Below are positions 1 to 7,532 of a stretch of DNA of 62,458 nt, one piece after another (the first letter of the stretch is position 1; the number at the start of each line of letters is the position of its first letter). The DNA is taken from contig CANGTC010000006.1 in the NCBI GenBank assembly GCA_947456505.1, positions 1 to 62,458 of the forward strand, given 5' to 3'. Source of the stretch: Beijerinckiaceae bacterium (lineage in GTDB: Bacteria; Pseudomonadota; Alphaproteobacteria; Rhizobiales; Beijerinckiaceae). Made by a program: the position numbers and the translations under genes. The notes below the pieces were generated by a model. It was given only the letters and a program-made list of their open reading frames with translations, was not told the DNA's origin and ran no database searches.

Positions 1-63
1 CTTGTTGGGAAGAAGCGGAAGGATCACACTCCATTCGAAATCGCTCAGTTCGTAACGAGCCAT
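1..63 (-). CDS. IS5-family transposase, N-terminal fragment (runs off window)
   Basis: Reading the minus strand from ATG at 63 gives 21 residues beginning MARYELSDFEW and continuing to LLPNK at the window edge. This is the conserved N-terminus of IS5-family DDE transposases, where the phrase ELSDxEW...PLLP is a hallmark. The catalytic DDE domain lies outside the window, so it cannot be judged whether the copy is active. The start is supported by the IS leader immediately upstream. Confidence 0.75.
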   Translation of the reverse strand, partial: MARYELSDFEWSVILPLLPNK

Positions 64-67
64 CTGA

Positions 68-87
68 AAACTCCCTTTTGGGAGTTT
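68..87. repeat. Perfect 8-bp hairpin in the IS leader
   Basis: AAACTCCC (68-75), a TTTT loop and GGGAGTTT (80-87) form a perfect hairpin just upstream of the transposase start codon. Such a hairpin between terminus and start is common in this IS group and may damp read-in transcription or translation of the transposase. Confidence 0.6.
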
Positions 88-321
88 GAATCACGACCAG
101 CTGATTTTGGGAATCCCCCTAGGCGCGTTTATGAGTTTACGACCTAGATTGTCTGGTTCCATCCTCTGAAGGTCGAGTTCATTTTTAAGACGTGGCGGGT
201 TTTCAAGTCTAATGCGCTGATTGCCCGGCGAGACGGCGCTCTTAATCATATTGATTGTGATCTTGGGGTGATTAAGCTAATTACGTTTTATACGGTCATC
301 TGAGGGAGACCACATCCGCGC

Positions 322-966
322 ATGAAACTGAATCTTGAAGTTCATGAGCTGTTTCCTACCCCTCTGTGGGCTTTGGATGTGCCCCCGCCGGATGCAGCGC
401 GTCTGAATGCTGTGCTTATGGGGGAGATCGACAAGATAATCGAGCCACGCCCAAAGGTTTCCGGCGGCAGCAACTGGCAAACACCGCAAGATCTGCATAA
501 ACGACCTGCGTTTGCTGAGTTCGCCAAATTGGTCGAAATAGCCGCCGGTAGCGTTGCGCAGTCGCTCCAGGTTGAGCAATATCCGATGATGATCACCGGT
601 TGCTGGGCGAACATCAACCCGACCGGGAGCTATCACCCAACCCACAATCATCCCAATAACTATCTCAGCGGCGTATACTACGTCGCCGTCCCCAACGTCG
701 GATCCCACCTGGTCCTCCAGGATCCGCGGCCCGGAATAATGATGCCGGGAACGAAATTGGGACGCCTCACCGCCAATGTGGCTGTCGTGGAGGTTAGGGC
801 AGGGCGCATGGTGTTCTTTCCCTCCTGGCTGAGACATAGTGTGCCCGCGAATGAGGGCGCGTCTGATCGTATCAGCATCGCCTTTAATCTCATGTTCACT
901 AATTTCGCCGAGACGATCGCCGCGCCGACATGGAAGGCAAGCGCCGGGGTCAGCGAAGATCTATGA
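322..966 (+). CDS. 2OG-Fe(II) oxygenase family protein
   Basis: This 214-residue protein belongs to the 2-oxoglutarate/Fe(II) oxygenase group represented by Pfam 2OG-FeII_Oxy_5. Visible landmarks are a histidine cluster (His105, His108, His110) followed by LSGVYYV, the strand phrase FFPSWLRHSVP with the distal iron-ligand candidate His172, and Arg183 in RISIAFN, the usual 2-oxoglutarate-binding arginine. The fold is complete and there is no signal peptide, so it should act in the cytoplasm. The substrate is not predictable; relatives occur in bacteria and in T4-like phages. A purine-rich GAGGGAGA lies about 14 bases before the ATG, which is a long spacing, so the start is not fully secure. 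Its neighbours are other candidate protein-modifying enzymes. Confidence 0.75.
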   Translation: MKLNLEVHELFPTPLWALDVPPPDAARLNAVLMGEIDKIIEPRPKVSGGSNWQTPQDLHKRPAFAEFAKLVEIAAGSVAQSLQVEQYPMMITGCWANINPTGSYHPTHNHPNNYLSGVYYVAVPNVGSHLVLQDPRPGIMMPGTKLGRLTANVAVVEVRAGRMVFFPSWLRHSVPANEGASDRISIAFNLMFTNFAETIAAPTWKASAGVSEDL

Positions 967-1213
967 AGGAATGCTTGGCGCTGCGTTGGCTGAGCCGGGT
1001 CTGATATCGAGGTTCAGGCGACGCGGATCGGCAATATTGTTTTGTCTGAATGTACGTTCTTGTCTCTGCGCGGTCGGTTCAAGACTGTTGAACAATCGCG
1101 ACGCCGCCTTAGCGGCACATACGTCGTTGATCACAATATCGTTGTTGCTGTCTAGGCATATCCATTCGATATGGTAAGGTGAACCCTGTCCCTGTCGTTG
1201 AAGTTGTGAGCAA

Positions 1214-1636
1214 ATGGCTGACTTAAAACAGATGCTTATGGATCACTTGGTTCAAGACGTCTTCTGTCGTCTTGGCGTTTCGCCTCTGCATGGCGTTGGC
1301 GTCTTCGCCATTCGTCCGATCAAAAAGGGGCTCAATCCCCTTAAAAGTCGGATGAAGCATCAGGAAATCCAATTCTCCCACGACGAGATCAAGAAGCTTC
1401 CGCGCGGCGTGCGCAAGCAAATCGAAATGTTTTGTTACTATGACGACGCCGGCGTCCTCATCTCAACCATGGGTCTGAACACCATGGACTTCGCGATCTA
1501 TCTCAACCATTCGAAGCAACCCAATCTGCGCTTGACGTCAGACGGTGGCTTTGAGGCTCTACGCGCCGTCAAGATCGGCGAAGAGTTGACGATGGATTAT
1601 GATCACAGCTTTGGCGACGTGCACAGCTTCGAGTGA
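1214..1636 (+). CDS. SET domain protein (putative lysine methyltransferase)
   Basis: The 140-residue protein is essentially one SET domain. It shows the N-terminal GVGVFAIRPIKKG loop (about 27-39), the pseudoknot motif YLNHSKQPN (96-104) that binds S-adenosylmethionine, and the C-terminal EELTMDYD (123-130) with the catalytic-type tyrosine. It lacks a post-SET cysteine cluster. It most likely methylates a protein lysine; the target is unknown. The gene follows the 2OG oxygenase on the same strand after a 247-base gap with no convincing gene. Its stop codon abuts the stop codon of the convergent downstream gene with no intervening base, sharing a TGATCA palindrome. Confidence 0.8.
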   Translation: MADLKQMLMDHLVQDVFCRLGVSPLHGVGVFAIRPIKKGLNPLKSRMKHQEIQFSHDEIKKLPRGVRKQIEMFCYYDDAGVLISTMGLNTMDFAIYLNHSKQPNLRLTSDGGFEALRAVKIGEELTMDYDHSFGDVHSFE

Positions 1637-2590
1637 TCACGCGCCCTGATTGGACAAGGCTGCGAGCGCGTTCACGAGGACAGGCTTTTTCTCCTGCTTT
1701 GCGCTTGCTGTTCTGAGTTTCTTCACGGGAGCTTCATGCCGGTAAACCCGGTTCCAATCCTTTTTGCTGAAATCAGTGTGCAGCGGGGAGGTCAGGTCAA
1801 GCGCCAGCGGATGGTCGAGGTCGGTCAGAGCCAATGAATAGATGGGCTCAAGATCGGTCACGAAGAGCGCCTTGTAGCCATAATCGCTGACCGGCCCCAG
1901 ATTGTAATACCGATAGCCATTCCTGGCTGCCCAGCGGCACGCCAGCAGGCAGGCATACATTCCCGGCGAGCGGTTTTTGTAATCCCTGTTCCATTGGCAA
2001 AAGCTGCCGTAGATCTGGTTATAGCACGGCAACAAGATCGAGACGTCCACGAGCACCTGCACGCCATCGGGGTCGAAGACACGCAGGATCAGCACATCCA
2101 GATTCTGAATGTAATCCACGAAGCCATCGACTTCGCGGGGATCGATATAGCAATTCTCGAAATGGGCGCCGCCCATTTCGCAGATGTCGTCGTAAGTCAG
2201 GCTGGAGCCGGGAACCACCTCTTCTGTGCTGGTGAAATTCCGGAAATGCTTGTCGTATTCCTTGAATTTTCTGGCGCGGCGAGAGTCGGTCCAGAAATCA
2301 GGAGCCTGCGTGTCAGCCAGCCCATATCGGTCATTTATCGGGACCCCGAAATCACTATCAGGCGGCAGCGCATAGACGATGAAGGGCTTGGGGACCTTTT
2401 TGAGCATCTCGTCGGTGACGTTGATGTAGGGGCACAAGGCGTCCCAGCGGGTCGTATAGTAGAGAATGTCGTTGTGATCGCTTTCAATCAGCAGGTTTTC
2501 GTCTGTCCAGCTCTGGAAACCTACCCGCTGGACCAAGCCAGGTTTTTCGTCCGTTTCTTCTGCGAAGAGAAAATGCTGTCTTTTATTCAT
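1637..2590 (-). CDS. Arginyltransferase-like (ATE_C/GNAT-fold) putative aminoacyl or acyl transferase
   Basis: No standard family name is certain for this 317-residue protein. Residues about 175-255 closely resemble the C-terminal domain of arginyl-tRNA-protein transferases: VLVDVSILLP, a tyrosine-rich strand, SPGMYACLLACRWA, the phrase GYRYYNLGP, and GYKALF followed by LEP. In true ATE enzymes these correspond to the GNAT-like core that accepts aminoacyl-tRNA. The N-terminal 150 residues do not show the ATE_N cysteine motif. A separate cysteine-cluster protein is encoded immediately upstream, with a 4-base ATGA overlap, implying translational coupling. Transferase fold is well supported; substrate and donor are inference. 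Confidence 0.6.
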   Translation of the reverse strand: MNKRQHFLFAEETDEKPGLVQRVGFQSWTDENLLIESDHNDILYYTTRWDALCPYINVTDEMLKKVPKPFIVYALPPDSDFGVPINDRYGLADTQAPDFWTDSRRARKFKEYDKHFRNFTSTEEVVPGSSLTYDDICEMGGAHFENCYIDPREVDGFVDYIQNLDVLILRVFDPDGVQVLVDVSILLPCYNQIYGSFCQWNRDYKNRSPGMYACLLACRWAARNGYRYYNLGPVSDYGYKALFVTDLEPIYSLALTDLDHPLALDLTSPLHTDFSKKDWNRVYRHEAPVKKLRTASAKQEKKPVLVNALAALSNQGA

Positions 2591-3075
2591 TTCCCGTATC
2601 CCCGCAGAGACGATTTGAGCGGCAGTTCGATCAGGTCGAAATAATCGACATCGACCTCATGGTTCCTCGCCAGGAAATCCGGATCGACCTTCTCCAATTT
2701 CACGACTTCTTTTTTTATGGCGTTCAGATGTCGTGAGGCTTCGCTCTTCTTGTCATGTAATTGTTCAATGTATGTCGGCATGATCGGGCAATCGCCATCA
2801 AACGAAAATCGACGGGAGTGGGGATTGAAGGAGAGCGGATATAGGGTGCAAGAGAAAGGTTTGTCATCGCCCATCGTACAGCCCGAAGGGCCCAGGTTCT
2901 TGCAGGCCGTCTCTATGCAAACGCTTCCAGTTTTGGAGACCTCTGTTGCCGTCAACGTTACCTCAAGTGGTGGGTACCCCGATTCAACGATGCAGCATCG
3001 CTGACATTCGGCGCAATGGTCAAACAACATCGGACCTCTCCAAGTGAAGGCCGTTGCCCCCGAATTGAATTTCAA
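2587..3075 (-). CDS. YkgJ-type CxxCxxCC cysteine cluster protein
   Basis: This 162-residue protein carries the Zn/Fe-chelating CxxCxxCC motif (Cys21, Cys24, Cys27, Cys28), plus later cysteines at about 53, 58, 66, 75 and 95, including FSCTLYPLSF, which is the usual second half of the family (Pfam CxxCxxCC, formerly UPF0153). The function of the family is largely unknown; it is thought to bind a metal or iron-sulfur cluster. The C-terminal third is charged and helical. The gene overlaps the next gene by 4 bases (ATGA), so the two products are probably made together. Met16 is a possible alternative start. Confidence 0.75.
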   Translation of the reverse strand: MKFNSGATAFTWRGPMLFDHCAECQRCCIVESGYPPLEVTLTATEVSKTGSVCIETACKNLGPSGCTMGDDKPFSCTLYPLSFNPHSRRFSFDGDCPIMPTYIEQLHDKKSEASRHLNAIKKEVVKLEKVDPDFLARNHEVDVDYFDLIELPLKSSLRGYGK

Positions 3076-3814
3076 CCTAGAGGACGAATCATATAGACGA
3101 ATTATTCTTATTAGATAATCTTTCTTTCTGGCAATTGGGTCTTGGCTTCTATCCTAGGGTTATGGGCGTTTTGAGCGACGACCAACAGATTTTTTCCTCC
3201 ATGTCTGTTTGGAATTACCATTCATCCCGCCCATGGCTGCTTCATCTTTCACCTTGTTGACCAACCCTTCTTGGGTTCGCCATCTGCATGTTTCGCCTTT
3301 TGGATGAGTGGCGAGGGGGTCGACGGGGTTGGACACGTCGCCATGTTGCACAAGCATTTCTGATGTTCACGTCGAGGGCGCCTTGTGAGCATATTCGTTC
3401 TTTGTTTCTCATCATTGCATCACTAGCTCCACTTTATTTTCGTCCGTGCGAGGTTCAACCAGGCGAGTTGGACCATAGCTTCTGTTTTGTTCGCCTGCGG
3501 GGCATCAGTCCCCGATGATCGGTGAATGGCGCAGGGGCCTCAGGCTCAAAGCGGCTTTGGTTCCCGGCGCGTGCCGCCTGGTCCCTTGGTCTATTCGGGT
3601 GTGGGGGAGGGCGATTGATCAGTGCAGGGTTGCGCCGGGGCTTCGCCTGTTGGAGGGAGCGGCGCCGGTGGCGGCGCCCCTTCACAGAAAATTGGGGCTC
3701 AGAGACCCCATATTTTTCATTCATCCCACTGGACGGGCCTTCGGAAAACCTTACAATTGAGACCAACGGCGTTGCTGAACTGCGAGAAGACGCCTGTTCG
3801 TCAAGGGGTGGCTC
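3076..3814. other. Gene-poor stretch between the modifier cluster and iorAB-type genes
   Basis: About 740 bases lack a convincing gene. Several short overlapping frames exist on both strands but none shows a family signature or a good ribosome site. A 65-codon minus-strand frame at 3160-3357 reads as a basic peptide and might be a relic. GC-rich self-complementary sequence (GGCGCCGGTGGCGGCGCC, about 3659-3676) could fold as an RNA hairpin. A ribosome site AAGGGG at about 3800-3805 serves the next gene. Confidence 0.5.
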
Positions 3815-4270
3815 ATGGCTAAAATCGCTTTAAATGTGGATGGTAAGGATCACAAGATCGACGCTGATCCGGATATGCCGTTGCTGTATGCCCTGCGCGA
3901 TGATCTGGGCTTGCGCAATCCAAGGTTTGGCTGCGGCCTCGCCCAGTGCGGAGCCTGCACCGTCATCGTGGATGGTGTGGCGACCCGCTCCTGCGTGACG
4001 CCCGTCGATTCGGTCCAGAAGAGCAAGATTGTGACGCTGGCGGGCCTGGGCGGCGGCAAGGCGCACAAGCTGCAGGAGGCCTATATCGCCGAGCAGGTGC
4101 CCCAATGCGGCTACTGCATCAACGGCTGGATCATGACCGCCGCCGCTTTCCTTGAGAAGAACCCCAAGCCTACGGAGGCGCAGATTCAGGAGGCTTTGAC
4201 GGGCATCAAGTGCCGGTGCGGCACGCATATGGCGATCATGCGCGCTATCGTGCGCGCGGCGCAGGCTTGA
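3815..4270 (+). CDS. iorA: (2Fe-2S) subunit of a molybdenum hydroxylase (isoquinoline 1-oxidoreductase alpha type)
   Basis: This is the small electron-transfer subunit of a xanthine-oxidase-family hydroxylase. It binds two [2Fe-2S] clusters: Cys40, Cys45, Cys48 and Cys60 in the plant-ferredoxin-like N-domain, and Cys98, Cys101, Cys133 and Cys135 in the C-terminal helical domain (QCGYC and KCRCG). Length 151 is normal. There is no signal peptide; such subunits usually travel with the Tat-tagged large subunit. The downstream molybdopterin subunit starts 11 bases after this stop. No FAD subunit is present, matching the two-subunit IorAB or nicotinate-hydroxylase type that passes electrons to a cytochrome. 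Confidence 0.9.
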   Translation: MAKIALNVDGKDHKIDADPDMPLLYALRDDLGLRNPRFGCGLAQCGACTVIVDGVATRSCVTPVDSVQKSKIVTLAGLGGGKAHKLQEAYIAEQVPQCGYCINGWIMTAAAFLEKNPKPTEAQIQEALTGIKCRCGTHMAIMRAIVRAAQA

Positions 4271-4281
4271 GGGGGGCTGTC

Positions 4282-6561
4282 ATGAATCATCAGATCAATC
4301 GTCGTCATCTTCTTTCTGGCGCAGGCGCTCTCACCGTCTCTGTCCTGGCCCCCGGTGAAAAGGCGCGCGCCTATGTCGCCACCGCAGGTGTGGCCTCCCG
4401 TCCGGCGCTCAAGCCGACCCGGCTCGCCTCTTACATCTCGATCAACGCTGATGGCGGCGCCACAGCCTGGTTCGGCAAGCCCGACATGGGGCAGGGCACC
4501 GACGTCGGCGTCGCCCAGATGGTCGCCGAAGAGCTGGACCTTCCCTCCGAGCGCGTCACGGTCGTCTTTGGTGACACCGCCGTCACCATGAACCAGGGCG
4601 GCGCCTCTGGCTCCTTCGGCGTGCAGGCGGGCGGCAAGGCCATGGCTAATGCGGCTGCGGAGGCGCGTCTCATTCTTGTGGAGATGGCCTCCAAGAAGCT
4701 GGGCGTCCCCGTCGAGGGCCTCACTATCGAGAATGGCGTTGTCATCGCCAAGGCCGACCCCGCCAAGCGCGTCAGCTATGGCGAGTTGATCGGCGGCCGC
4801 TGGTTCGACCATGAGGTCGAATGGAACGGCGAGATCGGCAATTTCCTCGACATCAAGAACATGCGCGCCAAGCGCAAGGATCCCAAGGATTACAAGGTCT
4901 ATGGCACCTCCCCGCCGCGTCGCGACGTGCCGGAGATCGTGCTGGGCTCCTCCGATTACGTCGTCGACGTCAAGTTGCCGGGCATGGTGCATGGTCGCAC
5001 CATTCTGCCGCCGGTAGCGGGCGCCGTGCCGGTCAAGATCGACGAGGCCTCCGTCAAGGACATCCCTGGCGTTCAGATCGTCAAGGAAGGCGCCTTCCTG
5101 GGTGTCGTCGCCCCCCGCGAATGGGATGCGGTGAAGGCGGCTCGCCAGCTGAAGGTCACCTGGTCCGAGGTCAAGTCGCCTTTCGTGGACCAGAAGGACA
5201 TCTACAAGCACATCCGCAACGCCCCGGCCATCAAGAGCGGCGGCGACAAGGCCAATACAGAAAAGGCGAAGATGGACGAGGCCTTCAAGGGCGCGGCCAA
5301 GATCATCGAGGCGACCTACGAGTTCCCCTTCCAGTCCCATGCCTGCATGGGACCGGGCTGCGCCGTGGTCGACTATCAGCCTGACGGTATCTCACGGTTG
5401 TGGACCGGTTCCCAGAAGCCGCATTACGCGGCCGATGGCGTCGCCGCCGTTCTCGGCGTCCCGCCCGAAAAGATGCAGGGAATCTGGGTGCGCGGCCCCG
5501 GCTCCTATGGCCGTGGTGATGCTGGCGATGCGGCGAACGCCGCCGCCATCCTCGCCAAGGCGGTCGGCAAGCCCGTCCGCTATCAGGCCCAGCGCCATGA
5601 GGCTCATGGCTGGGACCCCAAGGGACCTGCCTCGATCCACATGATGCGTGCTGGCGTCGACAAGGATGGGAAGGTGATCGCCTGGGAATACAAGTCCAAG
5701 GGCTTCGATCAGCGCGATGTGGATTCGAACGAGAGCAAGCCCTACGATAACCTCTTCAGCCAGTTGACCGGTGTGAAGCCGAAGCCCAGCCTCTACTTCG
5801 GGCTTCCCGAGGAATCCTACGTGTTCCCCGCCAAGAGCCTGTCGTTCGAGGTTATAGCGCCCATGCTGGAGTCGGGCTCGCCCCTGCGTTCCTCGCATTT
5901 GCGTGACCCCGTGGGCTCCAACAACCATTTCGCCTTCGAGAGCTTCGTGGACGAAGTCGCTTTTGCGACAGGCATGGATCCCGTTGATTTCCGTCTGCAA
6001 TACATCGGCAACGAACGCGACCGGGAACTCGTCAAGATCCTCGCCGAGAAGTCCGGCTGGCAGAAGCACACGGGGGCGCGCAAGCAGCGTCGTGGCGATG
6101 TGGCCATCGGCCACGGCATCTCCTTCGTGTTGCGTGGGCCTACCCGCGTCGCGATCTTCGCCGAGGTCGAGGTGAACATGAAGACCGGCAAGGTCTGGGC
6201 CAAGCGTATGGTCGTGGCCCATGACTGCGGCGTCGTGATCAACCCCGAGCTCCTCAAGATGACCATCGAGGGCAACATCTGCATGGGCCTCAGCCGCGCG
6301 CTCATGGAGGAGGTGACCTTCGACAAGAACAACGTCACCAGTGTGGATTGGGAGACCTATCCGATCCTCGACATGACCCAGAAGCCGGAGTCGGTGGAGG
6401 TGGTTCTGGTCAACCGTCAGAACATTCCGCCGTCTGGCGCTGGCGAGGGCTCCATGCGTCCGATCGCGGCTGCGGTCGCCAACGCCATCTTCGACGCGAC
6501 GGGTGTGCGCATCCGCCAGGCGCCCTTCACGCCGGATCGCGTCAAGGCTGGCATGGCCTGA
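4282..6561 (+). CDS. iorB: Molybdopterin-binding subunit of a xanthine dehydrogenase-family hydroxylase (IorB type)
   Basis: The 759-residue large subunit hydroxylates an aromatic N-heterocycle or aldehyde using a molybdenum cytosine dinucleotide cofactor. It shows the family phrases KPDMGQGTDVG, NQGGASGSFGVQAGG, RGPGSYGRGDAGDAA and, near the end, PPSGAGEGS with the catalytic-type glutamate. The N-terminus (INRRHLLSGAGAL) has a twin arginine followed by a hydrophobic stretch, so export as a folded complex is likely. The ATG at 4282, preceded by GAGGGGGG, fits better than an upstream in-frame ATG inside the previous gene. No dedicated cytochrome subunit or XdhC-type chaperone is adjacent. The exact substrate is unknown. 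Confidence 0.88.
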   Translation: MNHQINRRHLLSGAGALTVSVLAPGEKARAYVATAGVASRPALKPTRLASYISINADGGATAWFGKPDMGQGTDVGVAQMVAEELDLPSERVTVVFGDTAVTMNQGGASGSFGVQAGGKAMANAAAEARLILVEMASKKLGVPVEGLTIENGVVIAKADPAKRVSYGELIGGRWFDHEVEWNGEIGNFLDIKNMRAKRKDPKDYKVYGTSPPRRDVPEIVLGSSDYVVDVKLPGMVHGRTILPPVAGAVPVKIDEASVKDIPGVQIVKEGAFLGVVAPREWDAVKAARQLKVTWSEVKSPFVDQKDIYKHIRNAPAIKSGGDKANTEKAKMDEAFKGAAKIIEATYEFPFQSHACMGPGCAVVDYQPDGISRLWTGSQKPHYAADGVAAVLGVPPEKMQGIWVRGPGSYGRGDAGDAANAAAILAKAVGKPVRYQAQRHEAHGWDPKGPASIHMMRAGVDKDGKVIAWEYKSKGFDQRDVDSNESKPYDNLFSQLTGVKPKPSLYFGLPEESYVFPAKSLSFEVIAPMLESGSPLRSSHLRDPVGSNNHFAFESFVDEVAFATGMDPVDFRLQYIGNERDRELVKILAEKSGWQKHTGARKQRRGDVAIGHGISFVLRGPTRVAIFAEVEVNMKTGKVWAKRMVVAHDCGVVINPELLKMTIEGNICMGLSRALMEEVTFDKNNVTSVDWETYPILDMTQKPESVEVVLVNRQNIPPSGAGEGSMRPIAAAVANAIFDATGVRIRQAPFTPDRVKAGMA

Positions 6562-6607
6562 GAAAACCAAGCGCCGGGGCCATGAGCTTCGGCGCAATAT
6601 CGCCTGC

Positions 6608-6633
6608 AAGCGCGCCTCCGGGCGCGCTTTTTT
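6608..6633 (+). terminator. Rho-independent terminator after the molybdenum hydroxylase genes
   Basis: AAGCGCGCC (6608-6616), loop TCCG and GGCGCGCTT (6621-6629) form a perfect 9-bp stem followed by a run of T to 6633. It closes the two-gene iorAB-type operon. Confidence 0.85.
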
Positions 6634-6682
6634 CTTGCGCTGCAAATCGCCATGGCCGCCATCCTGCTGCGGGCGCTTCGTG

Positions 6683-6711
6683 TTGACATGGCTACCGGCA
6701 GGGCCGAGATT
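6683..6711 (+). promoter_or_regulatory. Possible sigma-70 promoter for the racemase-family gene
   Basis: TTGACA at 6683-6688 is a perfect -35 hexamer. A weak -10 (GAGATT, 6706-6711) follows at 17-base spacing. It sits between the terminator and the next gene, about 75 bases before its ATG. The weak -10 makes this tentative. Confidence 0.35.
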
Positions 6712-6786
6712 GAACGTAAATGATGGCGATCACATGAGAAATGCCGCTCTGCGAGCTAGCCTCATGCGAGGCATCGGGAGGATGGC

Positions 6787-7512
6787 ATGGATTTCTCTGC
6801 ATGGCGCGGCACGCTTGGCATTGTGCGCCCCACCTACAGGCCGGGCGGCATGGAGGAGCTCATCAAGATGATGCCTGATGGAATAGGCGTCATTCCCCTA
6901 TTCGCTGATGTGCGCGAAGGCACTGAACGGGAGTTCAGAGCGATTCTTGACCGCTACGAGACCAACGTCGCCAAGCTGGTGGAAGTGGGCTGCGATGTCG
7001 CCAATCCCGCCGGTGCGCCCCCCTTCATGATGCTGGGCTACAAGGGTGAGGCCGAACTGATCAAGGCCTGGGAGAAGAAATACCAGATCCCCATCTTCAC
7101 CTCGGGAACCACTCATATTGATGCGCTGCGGTGCCTGAAGGCTCAGAGGTTCATCGGCTTCAGCTACTTCAGGGGCGAGATCAACAAGATCTACGCGCAA
7201 TATTTCATCGATGCGGGCTTCGATGTGGTGGATATGGTCGGGCTCGACGCGGATTTTCAGAAGGTGCAGGAGTTCTCCAGCCATCAGATTTATCGCTGGA
7301 TCAAGAAACATTTCATGGCGAACCGCACGGCCCAGGCCATTTATATGCTGGGACCCGCCTGGCGCACCCTCGACATCATCGAAAAGCTGGAACGCGATTG
7401 TGGCGTGCCCGTGGTCCATGCCGTGCCCGCGCAATGCTGGGATACGCAACGCCATCTCAACGTCAACGAGCCCGTCCCGGGCTTCGGGCGTCTGCTGGCT
7501 GAAATGTTGTGA
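6787..7512 (+). CDS. Asp/Glu racemase superfamily protein, arylmalonate decarboxylase/maleate isomerase-like
   Basis: The 241-residue protein matches the aspartate racemase/maleate isomerase/arylmalonate decarboxylase fold. Family enzymes normally use two cysteines. Here the first-site loop reads NPAGAPPF (about 73-80), with Gly/Ala where racemases have Cys, while the second site keeps Cys217 in PAQCWDTQ. That one-cysteine pattern is the one known for arylmalonate decarboxylase (Gly at site 1, Cys at site 2), so decarboxylation or isomerisation of a dicarboxylate is more likely than amino-acid racemisation. The start is supported by GGGAGG just upstream. The next gene, a secreted receptor, begins 20 bases later and is presumably co-transcribed. 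Confidence 0.75.
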   Translation: MDFSAWRGTLGIVRPTYRPGGMEELIKMMPDGIGVIPLFADVREGTEREFRAILDRYETNVAKLVEVGCDVANPAGAPPFMMLGYKGEAELIKAWEKKYQIPIFTSGTTHIDALRCLKAQRFIGFSYFRGEINKIYAQYFIDAGFDVVDMVGLDADFQKVQEFSSHQIYRWIKKHFMANRTAQAIYMLGPAWRTLDIIEKLERDCGVPVVHAVPAQCWDTQRHLNVNEPVPGFGRLLAEML

Positions 7513-7532
7513 TCGCGCGAGGGGTGCAGACT

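Larger units (their letters stand above)
1..120 (-). mobile_element. End of an IS5-family insertion sequence, truncated by the window edge
   Basis: The minus strand from about 120 downward reads as an IS terminus, then a leader hairpin, then a transposase start. The terminal sequence on that strand begins with GGGGGATTCCCAAAATCAGC, typical of IS5-family (IS427-like) ends, and directly abuts CTAG at 119-122, a usual target of this group. Only the transposase-proximal end is visible. The other end and the second target copy lie outside the window. About 200 bases with no credible gene separate the element from the first intact gene. Confidence 0.75.

Noticed and set aside
4186-5340. A 384-codon minus-strand frame opposite the molybdenum hydroxylase
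   Set aside because: It is Leu/Asp/Gly-rich low-complexity sequence mirroring the codon bias of the real gene.
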